From NCBI RefSeq assembly GCF_006345825.1, contig NZ_VCIX01000092.1:806001-870000 (forward strand): 64,000 nt of DNA. Direction: 5' to 3'. Origin of the DNA: Paenibacillus paridis (lineage in GTDB: Bacteria; Bacillota; Bacilli; Paenibacillales; Paenibacillaceae). The notes under the pieces were generated by a model, which saw only the letters and a program-made list of their open reading frames with translations, ran no database searches and had not been told where the DNA came from. This document shows, in pieces, positions 1 through 7,541 of the stretch. Position 1 is the first letter of the stretch; every line of letters starts with the position of its first letter. Made by a program: the position numbers and the translations under genes.

Positions 1-33
1 AGAAGCAGAGGTCAGCCTCTGCTTCTTTTTTTG
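1..33 (+). terminator. Rho-independent terminator of a gene left of the window
   Basis: An 11-base arm (AGAAGCAGAGG) pairs with CCTCTGCTTCT across a four-base loop and runs straight into seven T residues. It must end a plus-strand transcript whose gene lies outside the window. Confidence 0.8.
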
Positions 34-194
34 TTGCATTTTCATATAAAAGCTAGAGCTGGCGTTTAAAAACGACCATGTCTTTTGCTTGGGGCAGGTT
101 AGACAGACCCACTATCTGAACTTAGCTAAGCTGCTCATTCAATGCACCGACTGATGACTGCTGCCACCGTTGCTGGAGTAACTTTAATCCTTCC

Positions 195-385
195 GTTCAA
201 TTAGCGGGAATTTCTCCTTCTAAATAAGCCTTTGTCGATCCTTTTTATGAATTAGCAGGAATTTTTCCATATAAATCCAGCCTTTTGAGGCAATAGCAGA
301 ATTAGAGGAGGAATTAACGTGAGAAATTCCCTCTAATTTACACAAGTGCTTCGGAGGGTTTAATTTAACGGGACAAAATCCCGTT
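195..385. repeat. Cluster of degenerate palindromic repeats in a gene-free stretch
   Basis: The 34-490 interval has no convincing gene. It contains two near-copies of a 19-base unit (AATTAGCGGGAATTTCTCC at 199-217 and a 17/19 match at 250-268). A hairpin at 300-338 has AATTAGAG/CTCTAATT arms plus inner GGAATT/AATTCC pairing. A second hairpin at 367-385 has AACGGGA/TCCCGTT arms. All share the theme AATTARCGGGA-ATTT-TCCCGTTAATT, so they look like decayed copies of one small interspersed palindrome. I see no gene remnant in 34-194. Confidence 0.6.
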
Positions 386-490
386 ATTTCCTAGATTTCA
401 TTTTCTAATCATCTGACAAGTTATCTCTTGCAACCAGCTGTGATGTATAATCATATTTCTACGAATTATGGTAAAACAGGCGGTGATAAA

Positions 491-805
491 GTGACAATGA
501 ATAAAAAAAGATCAAAGAAAATCACAGTGGGAGAGGAAAGATACGCCTACGTAATTTCCCCAGCTACAAAGGGCCAATTAGCGCTTACCGTAGAGCATGA
601 AGAGGTTAAGGGGCAAAAAATTAGAGTGTACCTAAAATCAGAAATCAATGAGTTTTGGGTAGAGTTCCCTTATGTAGAAGATTTAAATTTGAAGCTTCTT
701 AAGCCATCAGAAATATCGTTGATCATTGAGGATGCTTTGTCTCGGGGCTGGACACCAAAAAGTAAAGGGCCTATGATAACCTATAACTTAGATGAAAATT
801 CATAG
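491..805 (+). CDS. Hypothetical protein
   Basis: A 104-residue hydrophilic protein that I do not recognise. The reading frame is open from 428, but the start is placed at the GTG at 491 (next ATG at 497) because a GGCGGTGAT stretch lies just upstream and the first 21 codons of the longer version look non-coding. The N-terminus is basic (KKRSKK). The rest alternates strand-like stretches, such as RIRVYL and FWVEFPYVEDL, and ends with a short helix before GWTPKSKGP. There is no signal peptide or membrane span. It stands alone, with no operon partner on the left and the next gene 110 bases downstream. Confidence 0.55.
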   Translation: MTMNKKRSKKITVGEERYAYVISPATKGQLALTVEHEEVKGQKIRVYLKSEINEFWVEFPYVEDLNLKLLKPSEISLIIEDALSRGWTPKSKGPMITYNLDENS

Positions 806-914
806 TATGAACTCATTCTATATCTCAGGTTTACTCTTTTTCGCAACAAAATATTTGAAATGCTCGTTCTAAAAAAGGAATAATGCGACCGTTAAAAGAG
901 GGTGGAGAAGTCCA

Positions 915-1427
915 ATGAAAGATTTAATAACTGAAAATAATGGCTTATACTCTTTGCCGCTACATAAACAGGCCAAGCTAAAATGGTCATTTCATCTCTT
1001 ATATGGATTTTTGGTAACCATGTTGCTAGGTTTCATTCTGATTCTGAATGATGACAGTGTAAAACTCAGTCTAAAACTTTTTTTTTACGTGTTTATGATC
1101 CTTATCCTATACTCTTGGCTTGCATTAGCTTTCTTTAATAAACCGTACCTCATTATTAATGATGAATACTTGGAATACAAGTGGCTATTCGGTCGCAAAC
1201 GTATTGATTTGGATACCATTAATCAGATCGAGTTCTATTCGGAAAATGGCGTTACTAAGTTGGGAATTGGAGCTATAGAGCACGGGAAGCGGTCTTTTTT
1301 TGAAGCTACAGATCGAATGCTGGGAAGGTATTACTCGGTAAGCATCGTTGTTTCCACCTTCTCCAATATTGATTTTGATAAATTACGGTTAACTTTAATT
1401 GCGAAGGTAAATCAAAGAAATCAATGA
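915..1427 (+). CDS. Small membrane protein with a PH-like cytoplasmic domain (hypothetical)
   Basis: A 170-residue protein with two hydrophobic spans (about residues 27-45 and 53-74) followed by a soluble beta-rich region. The arrangement of two helices then 'IINDEYLEYKWLFGRKRIDLDTINQIEF' type strands resembles small membrane proteins with a bacterial PH-like domain (STM3941/DUF304 style), but this is a fold-level guess. The start is supported by GAGGGTGGAG seven bases before the ATG. It is convergent with the minus-strand genes that follow. Function is unknown. Confidence 0.65.
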   Translation: MKDLITENNGLYSLPLHKQAKLKWSFHLLYGFLVTMLLGFILILNDDSVKLSLKLFFYVFMILILYSWLALAFFNKPYLIINDEYLEYKWLFGRKRIDLDTINQIEFYSENGVTKLGIGAIEHGKRSFFEATDRMLGRYYSVSIVVSTFSNIDFDKLRLTLIAKVNQRNQ

Positions 1428-1472
1428 GGACAAACTTAAACGGGAGAAAGCAGTATAGCATGCTAGTAGGAA

Positions 1473-1521
1473 AGCTAAGCAGTAGACAGGGTTGGGTAAC
1501 TAACGGGCCTGCTGCTTAGCT
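1473..1521. terminator. Long hairpin between convergent genes
   Basis: A perfect ten-base inverted repeat (AGCTAAGCAG at 1473-1482, CTGCTTAGCT at 1512-1521), with inner CAGG/CCTG pairing, sits between the ends of two convergent transcripts. There is no proper T-tract on either strand, so the terminator role is inferred from position. Confidence 0.4.
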
Positions 1522-1528
1522 ATTCAGC

Positions 1529-1666
1529 TTAGGATTGAGTATCATTCAACTGCTTCAAATATTGATCCTGAATATGCTCATCGTCTCTAATAATGCCTGC
1601 GCCAGCCATCATAATGTAGATGATACCGCCAAAGAACAACGCGCTTAAGATAATAATATAAGTCAT
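1529..1666 (-). CDS. Small single-span membrane protein, 45 residues
   Basis: A short ORF read from the sequence. An AAGGAGG site lies seven bases before the ATG at 1666. The product has one hydrophobic segment (about residues 3-25, MTYIIILSALFFGG...) followed by a charged tail (RDDEHIQDQYLKQLNDTQS). It begins 28 bases after the stop of the MocR-type regulator on the same strand and is probably co-transcribed with it. The ideal Shine-Dalgarno site and the clean membrane-plus-tail architecture argue for a real gene. I know of no assigned function. Confidence 0.65.
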   Translation of the reverse strand: MTYIIILSALFFGGIIYIMMAGAGIIRDDEHIQDQYLKQLNDTQS

Positions 1667-1694
1667 CGTATTAGCCTCCTTCCCCTAAAAAAAC

Positions 1695-3125
1695 TCAAAG
1701 CTGCTTCAATGCTTCTGAAAAAGCCAGGATACCCGGGCGAATCTCATCTAACTGCGGCTTTGCATAGCTAAGTCGAACATGCCCGGACTCTGAACCGTAG
1801 ACGCTGCCGGGCACGAATGCTACGCCTCGTTTCATCGCTTCCTCCAGCAGCTTGCCATCCTCGATGCGTTGATTAATTTTGCACCATAGATTCAAGCCGC
1901 CGAGCGGAGGGGTGAAGATGACTTTGTCCTGAAGCACTTCCTGCAAGCTTTGGACCATCATTTGCTGCTTCTGAAACAAGGAGTGACGCAATTGTGCAAG
2001 ATGCGGCTCGAATTGTTCAGAAGTCAGCAGCCGTTCCGCTACCCATTGAGACATAATGCTTAAGCCAAAATCCATTTGCTGCCGGGCATCGGTTAGCCGC
2101 TCGATCACGGATTGCGGGGCGACCATCCAGCCAATCCGCAGGCCGGAGGCGGCTATTTTGGACAACGACCCGATATAGAGCACGATTCCGTCCGTATCCA
2201 TTGCTTTCAGAGGGAGTGGAACGTTTCCGTCAAAAGCAGTAAGGCTGAAGGGATCATCCTCTACAATGGGCACGCGCAGCTCGGCGGCAATGCTCAGCAG
2301 TTGTTTTCTTTTGGCTACGCTCAGCGTGGTTCCGGTTGGATTCTGATAGTTAGGATTCAGGAACACCATGCGTATACGGTGTTTTCGGTATAAATCCGTA
2401 ATATCATCGGGATCAATGCCATCCTCGTGAACAGGAAGGCGGTAAATCCGCAATCCGGCAGATTGGAACATGGGCAAGGAATAGCTGTAAGAGGGATCTT
2501 CAATAGCAACGGCATCGCCAGGAGAGAGCAGGCATTGCGTAATCAGATATAAGGACTGCTGTGAACCGGAGGTAATCAGCATTGCTGATTCCGTGGTTTG
2601 TATATCGTTATGTTGCTTTAGCATATGAACGAGCGATTTTCTTAATGGTTCGTAGCCCTGAGGGTCATCATAGCCCAAATGCTCTTGAAAGGGCTGCTCA
2701 CGTAAAATGCTGCTTACCGTCTCGTTGGGAAATAAATCGGACGACAGCTCTCCGCTTGCCATGTTAATGACCGTAGGGCTATTTAGCGTAACTTCCCGAA
2801 TGCGCCTCATGAGCGGAAGATTCGGCAAGAATGTACCGCCTTCTGTATATTGGCGCCAGTTAGGCGTGTGGGTTGGCGAAATCCCCCATTTGGTTAAGCT
2901 AACGCGCGTACCGCTGCCAACGATGCTCTCCACGAGTCCCGAGGCGCGCAGTTCCTCGTAGGCTTGGATGATGGTGCTCCGATTGACGCCAAGCTGCTCT
3001 GCCATTTTGCGCTCGGAGGGAAGTGAGCTTCCCGGGGGCAGCTCGGCATAGGAAATCGCACGCTCAATATGATCGACAATTTGCTGGTATAGGGGAGTTT
3101 GAGCTGAACGATCTGGTTTCCACAT
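1695..3125 (-). CDS. MocR/PdxR-family PLP-dependent transcriptional regulator
   Basis: A 476-residue fusion of an N-terminal GntR winged helix (about 10-78, with the typical PPGSSLPSERKMAEQLGVNRST helix-turn-helix) and a class I/II aminotransferase-like domain (about 115-476). The PLP-binding lysine is K323 in SLSK, with NPNYQNPTG near 257-265 and the acidic VEDDPF cluster near 288. Length is normal for the family. Such proteins sense PLP or an amino compound and control neighbouring genes. Which one cannot be told, so pdxR is not claimed. It is transcribed divergently from a HemD-like gene across a 238-base region with several palindromes, making that gene a plausible target. Confidence 0.88.
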   Translation of the reverse strand: MWKPDRSAQTPLYQQIVDHIERAISYAELPPGSSLPSERKMAEQLGVNRSTIIQAYEELRASGLVESIVGSGTRVSLTKWGISPTHTPNWRQYTEGGTFLPNLPLMRRIREVTLNSPTVINMASGELSSDLFPNETVSSILREQPFQEHLGYDDPQGYEPLRKSLVHMLKQHNDIQTTESAMLITSGSQQSLYLITQCLLSPGDAVAIEDPSYSYSLPMFQSAGLRIYRLPVHEDGIDPDDITDLYRKHRIRMVFLNPNYQNPTGTTLSVAKRKQLLSIAAELRVPIVEDDPFSLTAFDGNVPLPLKAMDTDGIVLYIGSLSKIAASGLRIGWMVAPQSVIERLTDARQQMDFGLSIMSQWVAERLLTSEQFEPHLAQLRHSLFQKQQMMVQSLQEVLQDKVIFTPPLGGLNLWCKINQRIEDGKLLEEAMKRGVAFVPGSVYGSESGHVRLSYAKPQLDEIRPGILAFSEALKQL

Positions 3126-3209
3126 AACCTACCGACACCCTCTGCGAATGATGATTTCTGTGTTTGATTTCTTTATTAACCGTAACGGATATTGTATAAG
3201 ATGTACAGA

Positions 3210-3247
3210 TCCAATTGGAAGTATGATTCCCCCTCCAATTTTGGAGG
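3210..3247. promoter_or_regulatory. Palindromes in the MocR/hemD-like divergent promoter region
   Basis: A perfect ten-base palindrome TCCAATTGGA (3210-3219) and a 16-base inverted repeat CCTCCAA-TT-TTGGAGG (3232-3247) lie 22 bases apart. A further TTGGAGG occurs near 3294. Nearer the plus-strand gene, two ATCATTAAT copies lie around 3324-3345. They are candidate operators for the adjacent MocR-type regulator, inferred from location and symmetry only. Confidence 0.4.
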
Positions 3248-3363
3248 AGACTCGGATTTTACTGCGAATGGATGGTTGAAAGCTAGCGGGATTGGAGGGT
3301 CACAAACGGCAACCGGGCAACTATCATTAATCCATTATCATTAATGGATGGAGAGCACATTAT

Positions 3364-4194
3364 ATGAGGAAATCAGCCTTAAGCGGAAAAAGGATCGTTA
3401 TCGCCGGTTCACAAAAAACACAAGAAATGAGCATGATCATTGAGAAACAAGGAGGGCTGCCGCGAGTGCGATCTTTGCAGGGCTTAACGGTTTTTAATGA
3501 AAATTTCATAGCGGAGCCTTTACGGAAATTGGCTGCTGAAGGCGCGGATTGGGTTATTATGACCACGGGATTAGGAGCTGAGCGAATGGTTCAATCGTCA
3601 GAGGCGCTAGGATTTCGGGAAGCGCTACTGGCGTCGTTGTCACAAGCGCAAATAGCAACAAGAGGTTATAAAACAACGGCTTTCCTCAAGAAGTATGGAC
3701 TTCAAGCAGCGGTAAATGATGAAGATGGAACAGTGGAAAGTCTTATGAAAAATTTAGGCACGATAGACTTTCGGGGTGCACGGGTGTGGGTTCAACTGCA
3801 TGGGGAGGAAGCGCCCGAACTGGAGCGGTTTTTGCAGGACAAAGGAGCTTTGTGCGTGCATACGGTTCTTCCTTATCGCCATACGCCGCCTGAGTGGAGT
3901 ACGCTGGAGCTGCTGCTCTCTGAGCTTGAGTACGGGGTTGTCGACGCCGTATGTTTTACGACAGCTGTGCAAGTGCGTTATTTGTTCAGCTATGCGTTAG
4001 AACAGGGGCGGCTGGAGCAATTAGTTGATGCGTTTGAAAGAAAAGTATTTGCTGTGGCCGTCGGCAAGGTGACTGCTTCGGCATTGAAGGAGTTCGGCGT
4101 ACAACGGATTATCGTGCCGGAAAAAGAACGGATGGGCGCGATGGTCATCGAATTATTGCATTTTTATGAGAGTTTGGGATTGAAAGGATCATGA
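3364..4194 (+). CDS. HemD-like protein (uroporphyrinogen-III synthase family), copy 1
   Basis: A 276-residue soluble protein of the uroporphyrinogen-III synthase fold: two Rossmann-like lobes, the N-terminal one opening with GKRIVIAGSQKTQEM and the second with GARVWVQLHGEEAPEL. The VDAVCFTTAVQV stretch (about 194-205) and the VAVGKVTASALKEFGV stretch (about 235-250) are the usual HemD landmarks. The authentic enzyme closes the tetrapyrrole ring, but no hemA, hemB, hemC, hemL or siroheme gene is adjacent. A clear paralogue lies at 19669-20499. ATG 3364 follows GGATGGAGAG. It is divergent from the MocR gene and nearly abuts a convergent gene at 4215. Whether it is catalytic or a sensor is open. 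Confidence 0.75.
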   Translation: MRKSALSGKRIVIAGSQKTQEMSMIIEKQGGLPRVRSLQGLTVFNENFIAEPLRKLAAEGADWVIMTTGLGAERMVQSSEALGFREALLASLSQAQIATRGYKTTAFLKKYGLQAAVNDEDGTVESLMKNLGTIDFRGARVWVQLHGEEAPELERFLQDKGALCVHTVLPYRHTPPEWSTLELLLSELEYGVVDAVCFTTAVQVRYLFSYALEQGRLEQLVDAFERKVFAVAVGKVTASALKEFGVQRIIVPEKERMGAMVIELLHFYESLGLKGS

Positions 4195-4214
4195 TCGTAA
4201 ATGGGGCGGTGAGG

Positions 4215-4529
4215 CTAATCGTATTTCTCATCATCAACTCGAATAATGTTGTCCATGATAAGTTCAGCCTCCGTCTCAAAATTAAGATGAAGCGGTGCGG
4301 GAAGCTTATCCAAAATGGAAAGAATCGGCGGCAGCGCGAGAAACTGTTCAATGGTCTGAGGAAATGGTTTTAGCTCCGCAGTGGCCCACTCTCGAACCGT
4401 ATCAATAAAGCTATAAAAAGAAGCTTCGAATTGATCGGCAGAGCCCTCCGCTTCATCCATGTCCGCGACGGTCATCGCTCTCCAATTTTTTAATACGGTT
4501 CCTAGAGCTTGCTCTACTTGGATGTTCAT
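4215..4529 (-). CDS. Hypothetical protein, 104 residues
   Basis: A small acidic, mostly helical soluble protein (for example EQALGTVLKNW, ADQFEASFYSFIDTVREWATAEL), ending in an acidic NIIRVDDEKYD tail. The start is well supported by AAGGAGACAAGCAACC before the ATG at 4529. No domain is recognised. It is convergent with the HemD-like gene (20 bases between stops) and divergent from the Dabb-domain gene. Confidence 0.6.
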   Translation of the reverse strand: MNIQVEQALGTVLKNWRAMTVADMDEAEGSADQFEASFYSFIDTVREWATAELKPFPQTIEQFLALPPILSILDKLPAPLHLNFETEAELIMDNIIRVDDEKYD

Positions 4530-4653
4530 GGTTGCTTGTCTCCTTGCGATCGAAGTTTCACTACAATTGCAGTCATTATAACACGAGGATCATTGTCCAT
4601 GATATGATAGGGAGAAATGACGCTTGAACAGAATGAGAGGAGATTGGACTATA

Positions 4654-4971
4654 ATGGTAGAGCATTTGGTATCATTTAAGTTTAAAGAGGCGCTGACCGC
4701 AAGCAAGGAAAAAGAGCTGCTAGATGCATTGTATGGGCTTCCATCCGAGATTTCGGGCATTGTAGAGCTGACGGCTGGCCGTAATGAAACGACGGAAACT
4801 GAGAATATCCAAGGGTATACCTTAGGTTTGCGAGTGACTTTCACTGATCAGCAAGCGTTGCTGGCTTATGGCCCGCATCCGGCTCACCAGCGTTTTGTGA
4901 GCATGCTGGATGGTCTTATCGAAAATGTCATTGTCATCGATTACCCCATTTCCGAGAAACGATCGTCTTAG
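4654..4971 (+). CDS. Dabb (stress-responsive A/B barrel) domain protein
   Basis: A 105-residue single-domain protein starting MVEHLVSFKFKEAL. The initial VEHLVSFKFK strand, the central LPSEISGIVELTAGRN and the closing YGPHPAHQRFVSML...IVIDYPI are typical of the dimeric alpha-beta barrel Dabb family. The ATG at 4654 is preferred to the upstream ATG at 4624 because the family begins at this strand and a GAGAGGAG site precedes it. Dabb proteins have few assigned functions, and nothing in the neighbourhood gives one here. Confidence 0.85.
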   Translation: MVEHLVSFKFKEALTASKEKELLDALYGLPSEISGIVELTAGRNETTETENIQGYTLGLRVTFTDQQALLAYGPHPAHQRFVSMLDGLIENVIVIDYPISEKRSS

Positions 4972-5077
4972 GTGAGCGTTAGTGTTGAGTTCATTTGCTG
5001 ATATCTGAGCGCGTGCATTTCTGCGTGGCTTTTTAAGAAACAATAAGATAAAAAAAAGATATAGGCAGGGTGAGCTT

Positions 5078-5527
5078 ATGGCTGAAAAAGATGAGCTGGT
5101 ACGGTTCGGGGTATCATTCCCGGCACCGTTAATCGATCAGTTCGACCGCTATATTGACGAGCAAGGTTATACGAATCGCTCGGAGGCGATTCGTGACTTG
5201 GCCCGCAGAGCCTTGCTGGAACCTGCTCGGATGAATGGACAAGAGTATGTAGCGGGCACGATTGTCCTCGTGTATGATCATCATGTAAGCGATCTTCCGA
5301 TCGTTCTCATGGAGGTTCAGCACCGTTTTCATCATGATATTATTTCGAACATGCATGTCCATTTGAATCACGACCAATGTCTGGAAGTAATCGTGGTTAG
5401 GGGAGAACTGTCCCGTCTTCGCTCCCTACATCAGCAGATCCAGACGCAGAAAGGGGTCATTTACGCTGAGCTTTCCGTCACCTATGCAGACAAACATGAT
5501 CCTGCTAAAGAGCACAAGCATACCTAA
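5078..5527 (+). CDS. nikR: NikR nickel-responsive transcriptional regulator
   Basis: A 149-residue repressor with an N-terminal ribbon-helix-helix DNA-binding domain (about 5-48, VRFGVSFPAPLIDQFD... NRSEAIRDLARRAL) and a C-terminal ACT-like metal domain. The square-planar nickel ligands known from Escherichia coli NikR (H76, H87, H89, C95) align as H82, H93, H95 and C101 in the MHVHLNHDQC segment, with identical spacing. The protein ends in a short histidine-rich tail (HDPAKEHKHT). A consensus AGGGTGAG site precedes the ATG. It lies upstream of, and in the same direction as, a NikABCDE-like importer, which it is expected to repress when nickel is plentiful. Confidence 0.95.
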   Translation: MAEKDELVRFGVSFPAPLIDQFDRYIDEQGYTNRSEAIRDLARRALLEPARMNGQEYVAGTIVLVYDHHVSDLPIVLMEVQHRFHHDIISNMHVHLNHDQCLEVIVVRGELSRLRSLHQQIQTQKGVIYAELSVTYADKHDPAKEHKHT

Positions 5528-5581
5528 TGCTTAATTGATTTTTTTCATTAATGTTGGTGTTCACTACGATGGTTTGAGTTT

Positions 5582-5734
5582 CTGTAAGCACGTATGTGTT
5601 CTTACAGCCCTTATTCAAGAGCAGGTTAGTGTCTGTAAGCGCAAATACGTTCTAACCGCGTCGAATCGAACTAGCGCCTGCGTTGAGAGGAGGCTGTAAG
5701 CACGCCATTGTATTTACGTTCGCTTAAACTCATA
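5582..5734. repeat. Three imperfect CTGTAAGC-type repeats between nikR and the nickel importer
   Basis: The stretch 5528-5918 holds no gene. A perfect seven-base inverted repeat (CTGTAAG / CTTACAG) with an intervening CACGTATGTGTT lies near 5582-5607. A second CTGTAAGCGC followed by TACGTT begins near 5635, and a third CTGTAAGCAC followed by TTACGTTCGCTTA begins near 5695. They look like decayed copies of one palindromic element. Confidence 0.5.
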
Positions 5735-5756
5735 CATAGCTACCAACATCCCTAAC

Positions 5757-5806
5757 AAGAGACTTTCCGCTTGATTGCTTTCGATCATGTGAGATAGTCT
5801 CTTTTT
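5757..5806 (+). terminator. Probable terminator after nikR
   Basis: AAGAGACT (5757-5764) pairs with AGTCTCTT (5796-5803), with a weak inner TTGAT/ATCA pairing in the 31-base loop and a T-run. It ends the nikR transcript before the importer promoter. The long loop makes the call moderate. Confidence 0.55.
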
Positions 5807-5858
5807 AATTGTATTTTATTAGATTTTCTAGTGGAAATATGATGCTATTCTTCTTGAA

Positions 5859-5888
5859 TCGTGTTACAATATCCCATATTCGTGTTAC
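5859..5888. promoter_or_regulatory. Direct repeat TCGTGTTAC, candidate regulator site upstream of the nickel importer
   Basis: The nonamer TCGTGTTAC occurs at 5859-5867 and again at 5880-5888, a 21-base period (two helical turns), with the palindrome AATAT-CCC-ATATT between them. The first copy overlaps a TACAAT -10-like box (5865-5870). The position suits NikR control, but it is not the enterobacterial GTATGA-N16-TCATAC operator, so the assignment is inference. Confidence 0.4.
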
Positions 5889-5918
5889 TTAACTTAACAT
5901 ATTGATGGGGTGGGCTAT

Positions 5919-7520
5919 TTGATAGGGCTTTTAAGAAGTATAACGTGCGCATTGGTCATATTGCTCTTCGTATCCGGATGCAGTACTGCAAAGCCAAAAT
6001 CCGAACCGTCAAGTCATTCGGCAAAATCGGATGAGCTTGTGGTGGCGATAGGCGCGGAGCCCGACACCGGCTTCGATCCAATTAAAGGCTGGGGCCGCTA
6101 TGGTTCACCATTGTTTCAGAGCACATTGCTTAAACGCGATGATGATTTGAAGATTGTGAACGATCTGGCGACGGGCTACGAAATAAGCGAAGATGGAAAA
6201 ACGTGGACGGTTGCGCTTCGTAACGATGTTACGTTCTCCGATGGTAAGCCGCTCACGGCGGAGGATGTCAAATTTACTTTCGATACGGCTGCGGCAAGTG
6301 GGGCAGCTATCGATCTTACGAACTTAGCGAGCGTAGAAGCGGCAGATAACGAAGTGGTCTTTCAGCTCAACAAACCGCAATCCACTTTCGTTTATTATCT
6401 TATTACCACGGGAATTGTGCCTAAGCACGCGTACAGCAGCGGCTATTCCGAGCATCCCATAGGATCAGGTCCTTATCAATTTGTGCAATGGGACCGGGGT
6501 CAGCAGCTTATCGTAGAATCGAATGAAAACTACTATGGCAAAAAGCCCTACTTTCATAAGCTCACGTTCTTATTTTTGAATGAGGACGCCGCTTTTGCAG
6601 CTGCAAAAGCAGGCAGCGTCGATGTTGCTTATATTCCGTCTGCCTTCAGTAACCAAAGCGTGACTGGCATGGGTCTTGAGGCGGTAAAGAGCGTCGATAA
6701 CCGAGGAATTGCTTTTCCTTATGTCAAAGCGGGTGGCAAGACCGAAGAAGGTTACCCCATCGGCAACGACGTAACCGCAGATGTGGCCATCCGGAAGGCG
6801 ATTAATACGGTGATCAATCGCCAGCAACTGGTGGATGGTATTTTAGAGGGGCATGGCTCGCCGGCTTATACAGCGAACGATGGACTCCCGTGGTGGAACG
6901 AAGAGACGGTCATTCCAGATCATGACGCTGGGGCTGCGGCAAAAATATTGGAAGCTGGCGGCTGGTCGGATAGCGATAAGGACGGCATCGTGGAAAAAGA
7001 AGGTTTAAAAGCGGAATTTACGCTGATTTATCCTTCCGGAGACGTGACGCGCCAATCACTGGCACTGGCTGCTGCAGATATGGTACAAGCCATCGGCATT
7101 CATATCCAAGTGGAAGGCAAGAGCTGGGACGAAATTGAAAAGCTGATGCATGCCAATGCGATCCTATTAGGGTGGGGCAGCCATGATCCGCTTGAAATGT
7201 TCAATCTTTACAGCAGTGCCTTCGGCGGCGTTGATTATTATAATACTGGATTTTACAGCAATCCGACTGTGGATAAGCTGTTCAAGCAGGCGCTGGAGGC
7301 TCGCACAGAGGAAGAATCCCTCTCTTATTGGAAGAAAGCGCAATGGGACGGGCAGACAGGGCTCAGTGTGAAAGGGGATGCCCCATGGGCATGGCTTGTC
7401 AATATTGACCATCTTTACTTGGTCAAGGATGGGCTCAGCATTGGCAAGCAGCGCATTCAACCGCATGGCCACGGATGGCCGGTAACGGACAACATTGAGA
7501 GCTGGAATTGGAAAGAGTAA
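5919..7520 (+). CDS. Nickel/peptide-type ABC transporter substrate-binding lipoprotein (NikA-like)
   Basis: A solute-binding protein of the SBP_bac_5 (peptide/nickel) family, about 533 residues. It has a lipoprotein signal with lipobox VSGC about 21 residues in, so it should be anchored outside the membrane. The family features GYEISEDGKTWTVALR, FSDGKPLTAEDVKFTF, GSGPYQF and YYGKKP follow in order. The TTG at 5919 has GGGGTGGG at proper spacing. A GTG at 5910 is in frame but sits on top of the Shine-Dalgarno sequence. With nikR upstream and four importer genes downstream, free or chelated nickel (as in NikA or CntA) is the best substrate guess. No opine-metallophore biosynthesis genes are nearby. 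Confidence 0.85.
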   Translation: MIGLLRSITCALVILLFVSGCSTAKPKSEPSSHSAKSDELVVAIGAEPDTGFDPIKGWGRYGSPLFQSTLLKRDDDLKIVNDLATGYEISEDGKTWTVALRNDVTFSDGKPLTAEDVKFTFDTAAASGAAIDLTNLASVEAADNEVVFQLNKPQSTFVYYLITTGIVPKHAYSSGYSEHPIGSGPYQFVQWDRGQQLIVESNENYYGKKPYFHKLTFLFLNEDAAFAAAKAGSVDVAYIPSAFSNQSVTGMGLEAVKSVDNRGIAFPYVKAGGKTEEGYPIGNDVTADVAIRKAINTVINRQQLVDGILEGHGSPAYTANDGLPWWNEETVIPDHDAGAAAKILEAGGWSDSDKDGIVEKEGLKAEFTLIYPSGDVTRQSLALAAADMVQAIGIHIQVEGKSWDEIEKLMHANAILLGWGSHDPLEMFNLYSSAFGGVDYYNTGFYSNPTVDKLFKQALEARTEEESLSYWKKAQWDGQTGLSVKGDAPWAWLVNIDHLYLVKDGLSIGKQRIQPHGHGWPVTDNIESWNWKE

Positions 7521-7541
7521 CGGGTAGGAAGAGGTTTTCGT

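Noticed and set aside
5709..5735. GTATTT ... TCATAC as a canonical NikR operator
   Set aside because: The left arm is GTATTT rather than GTATGA, the spacing is 14 rather than 16, and the terminator at 5757-5806 separates it from the importer.
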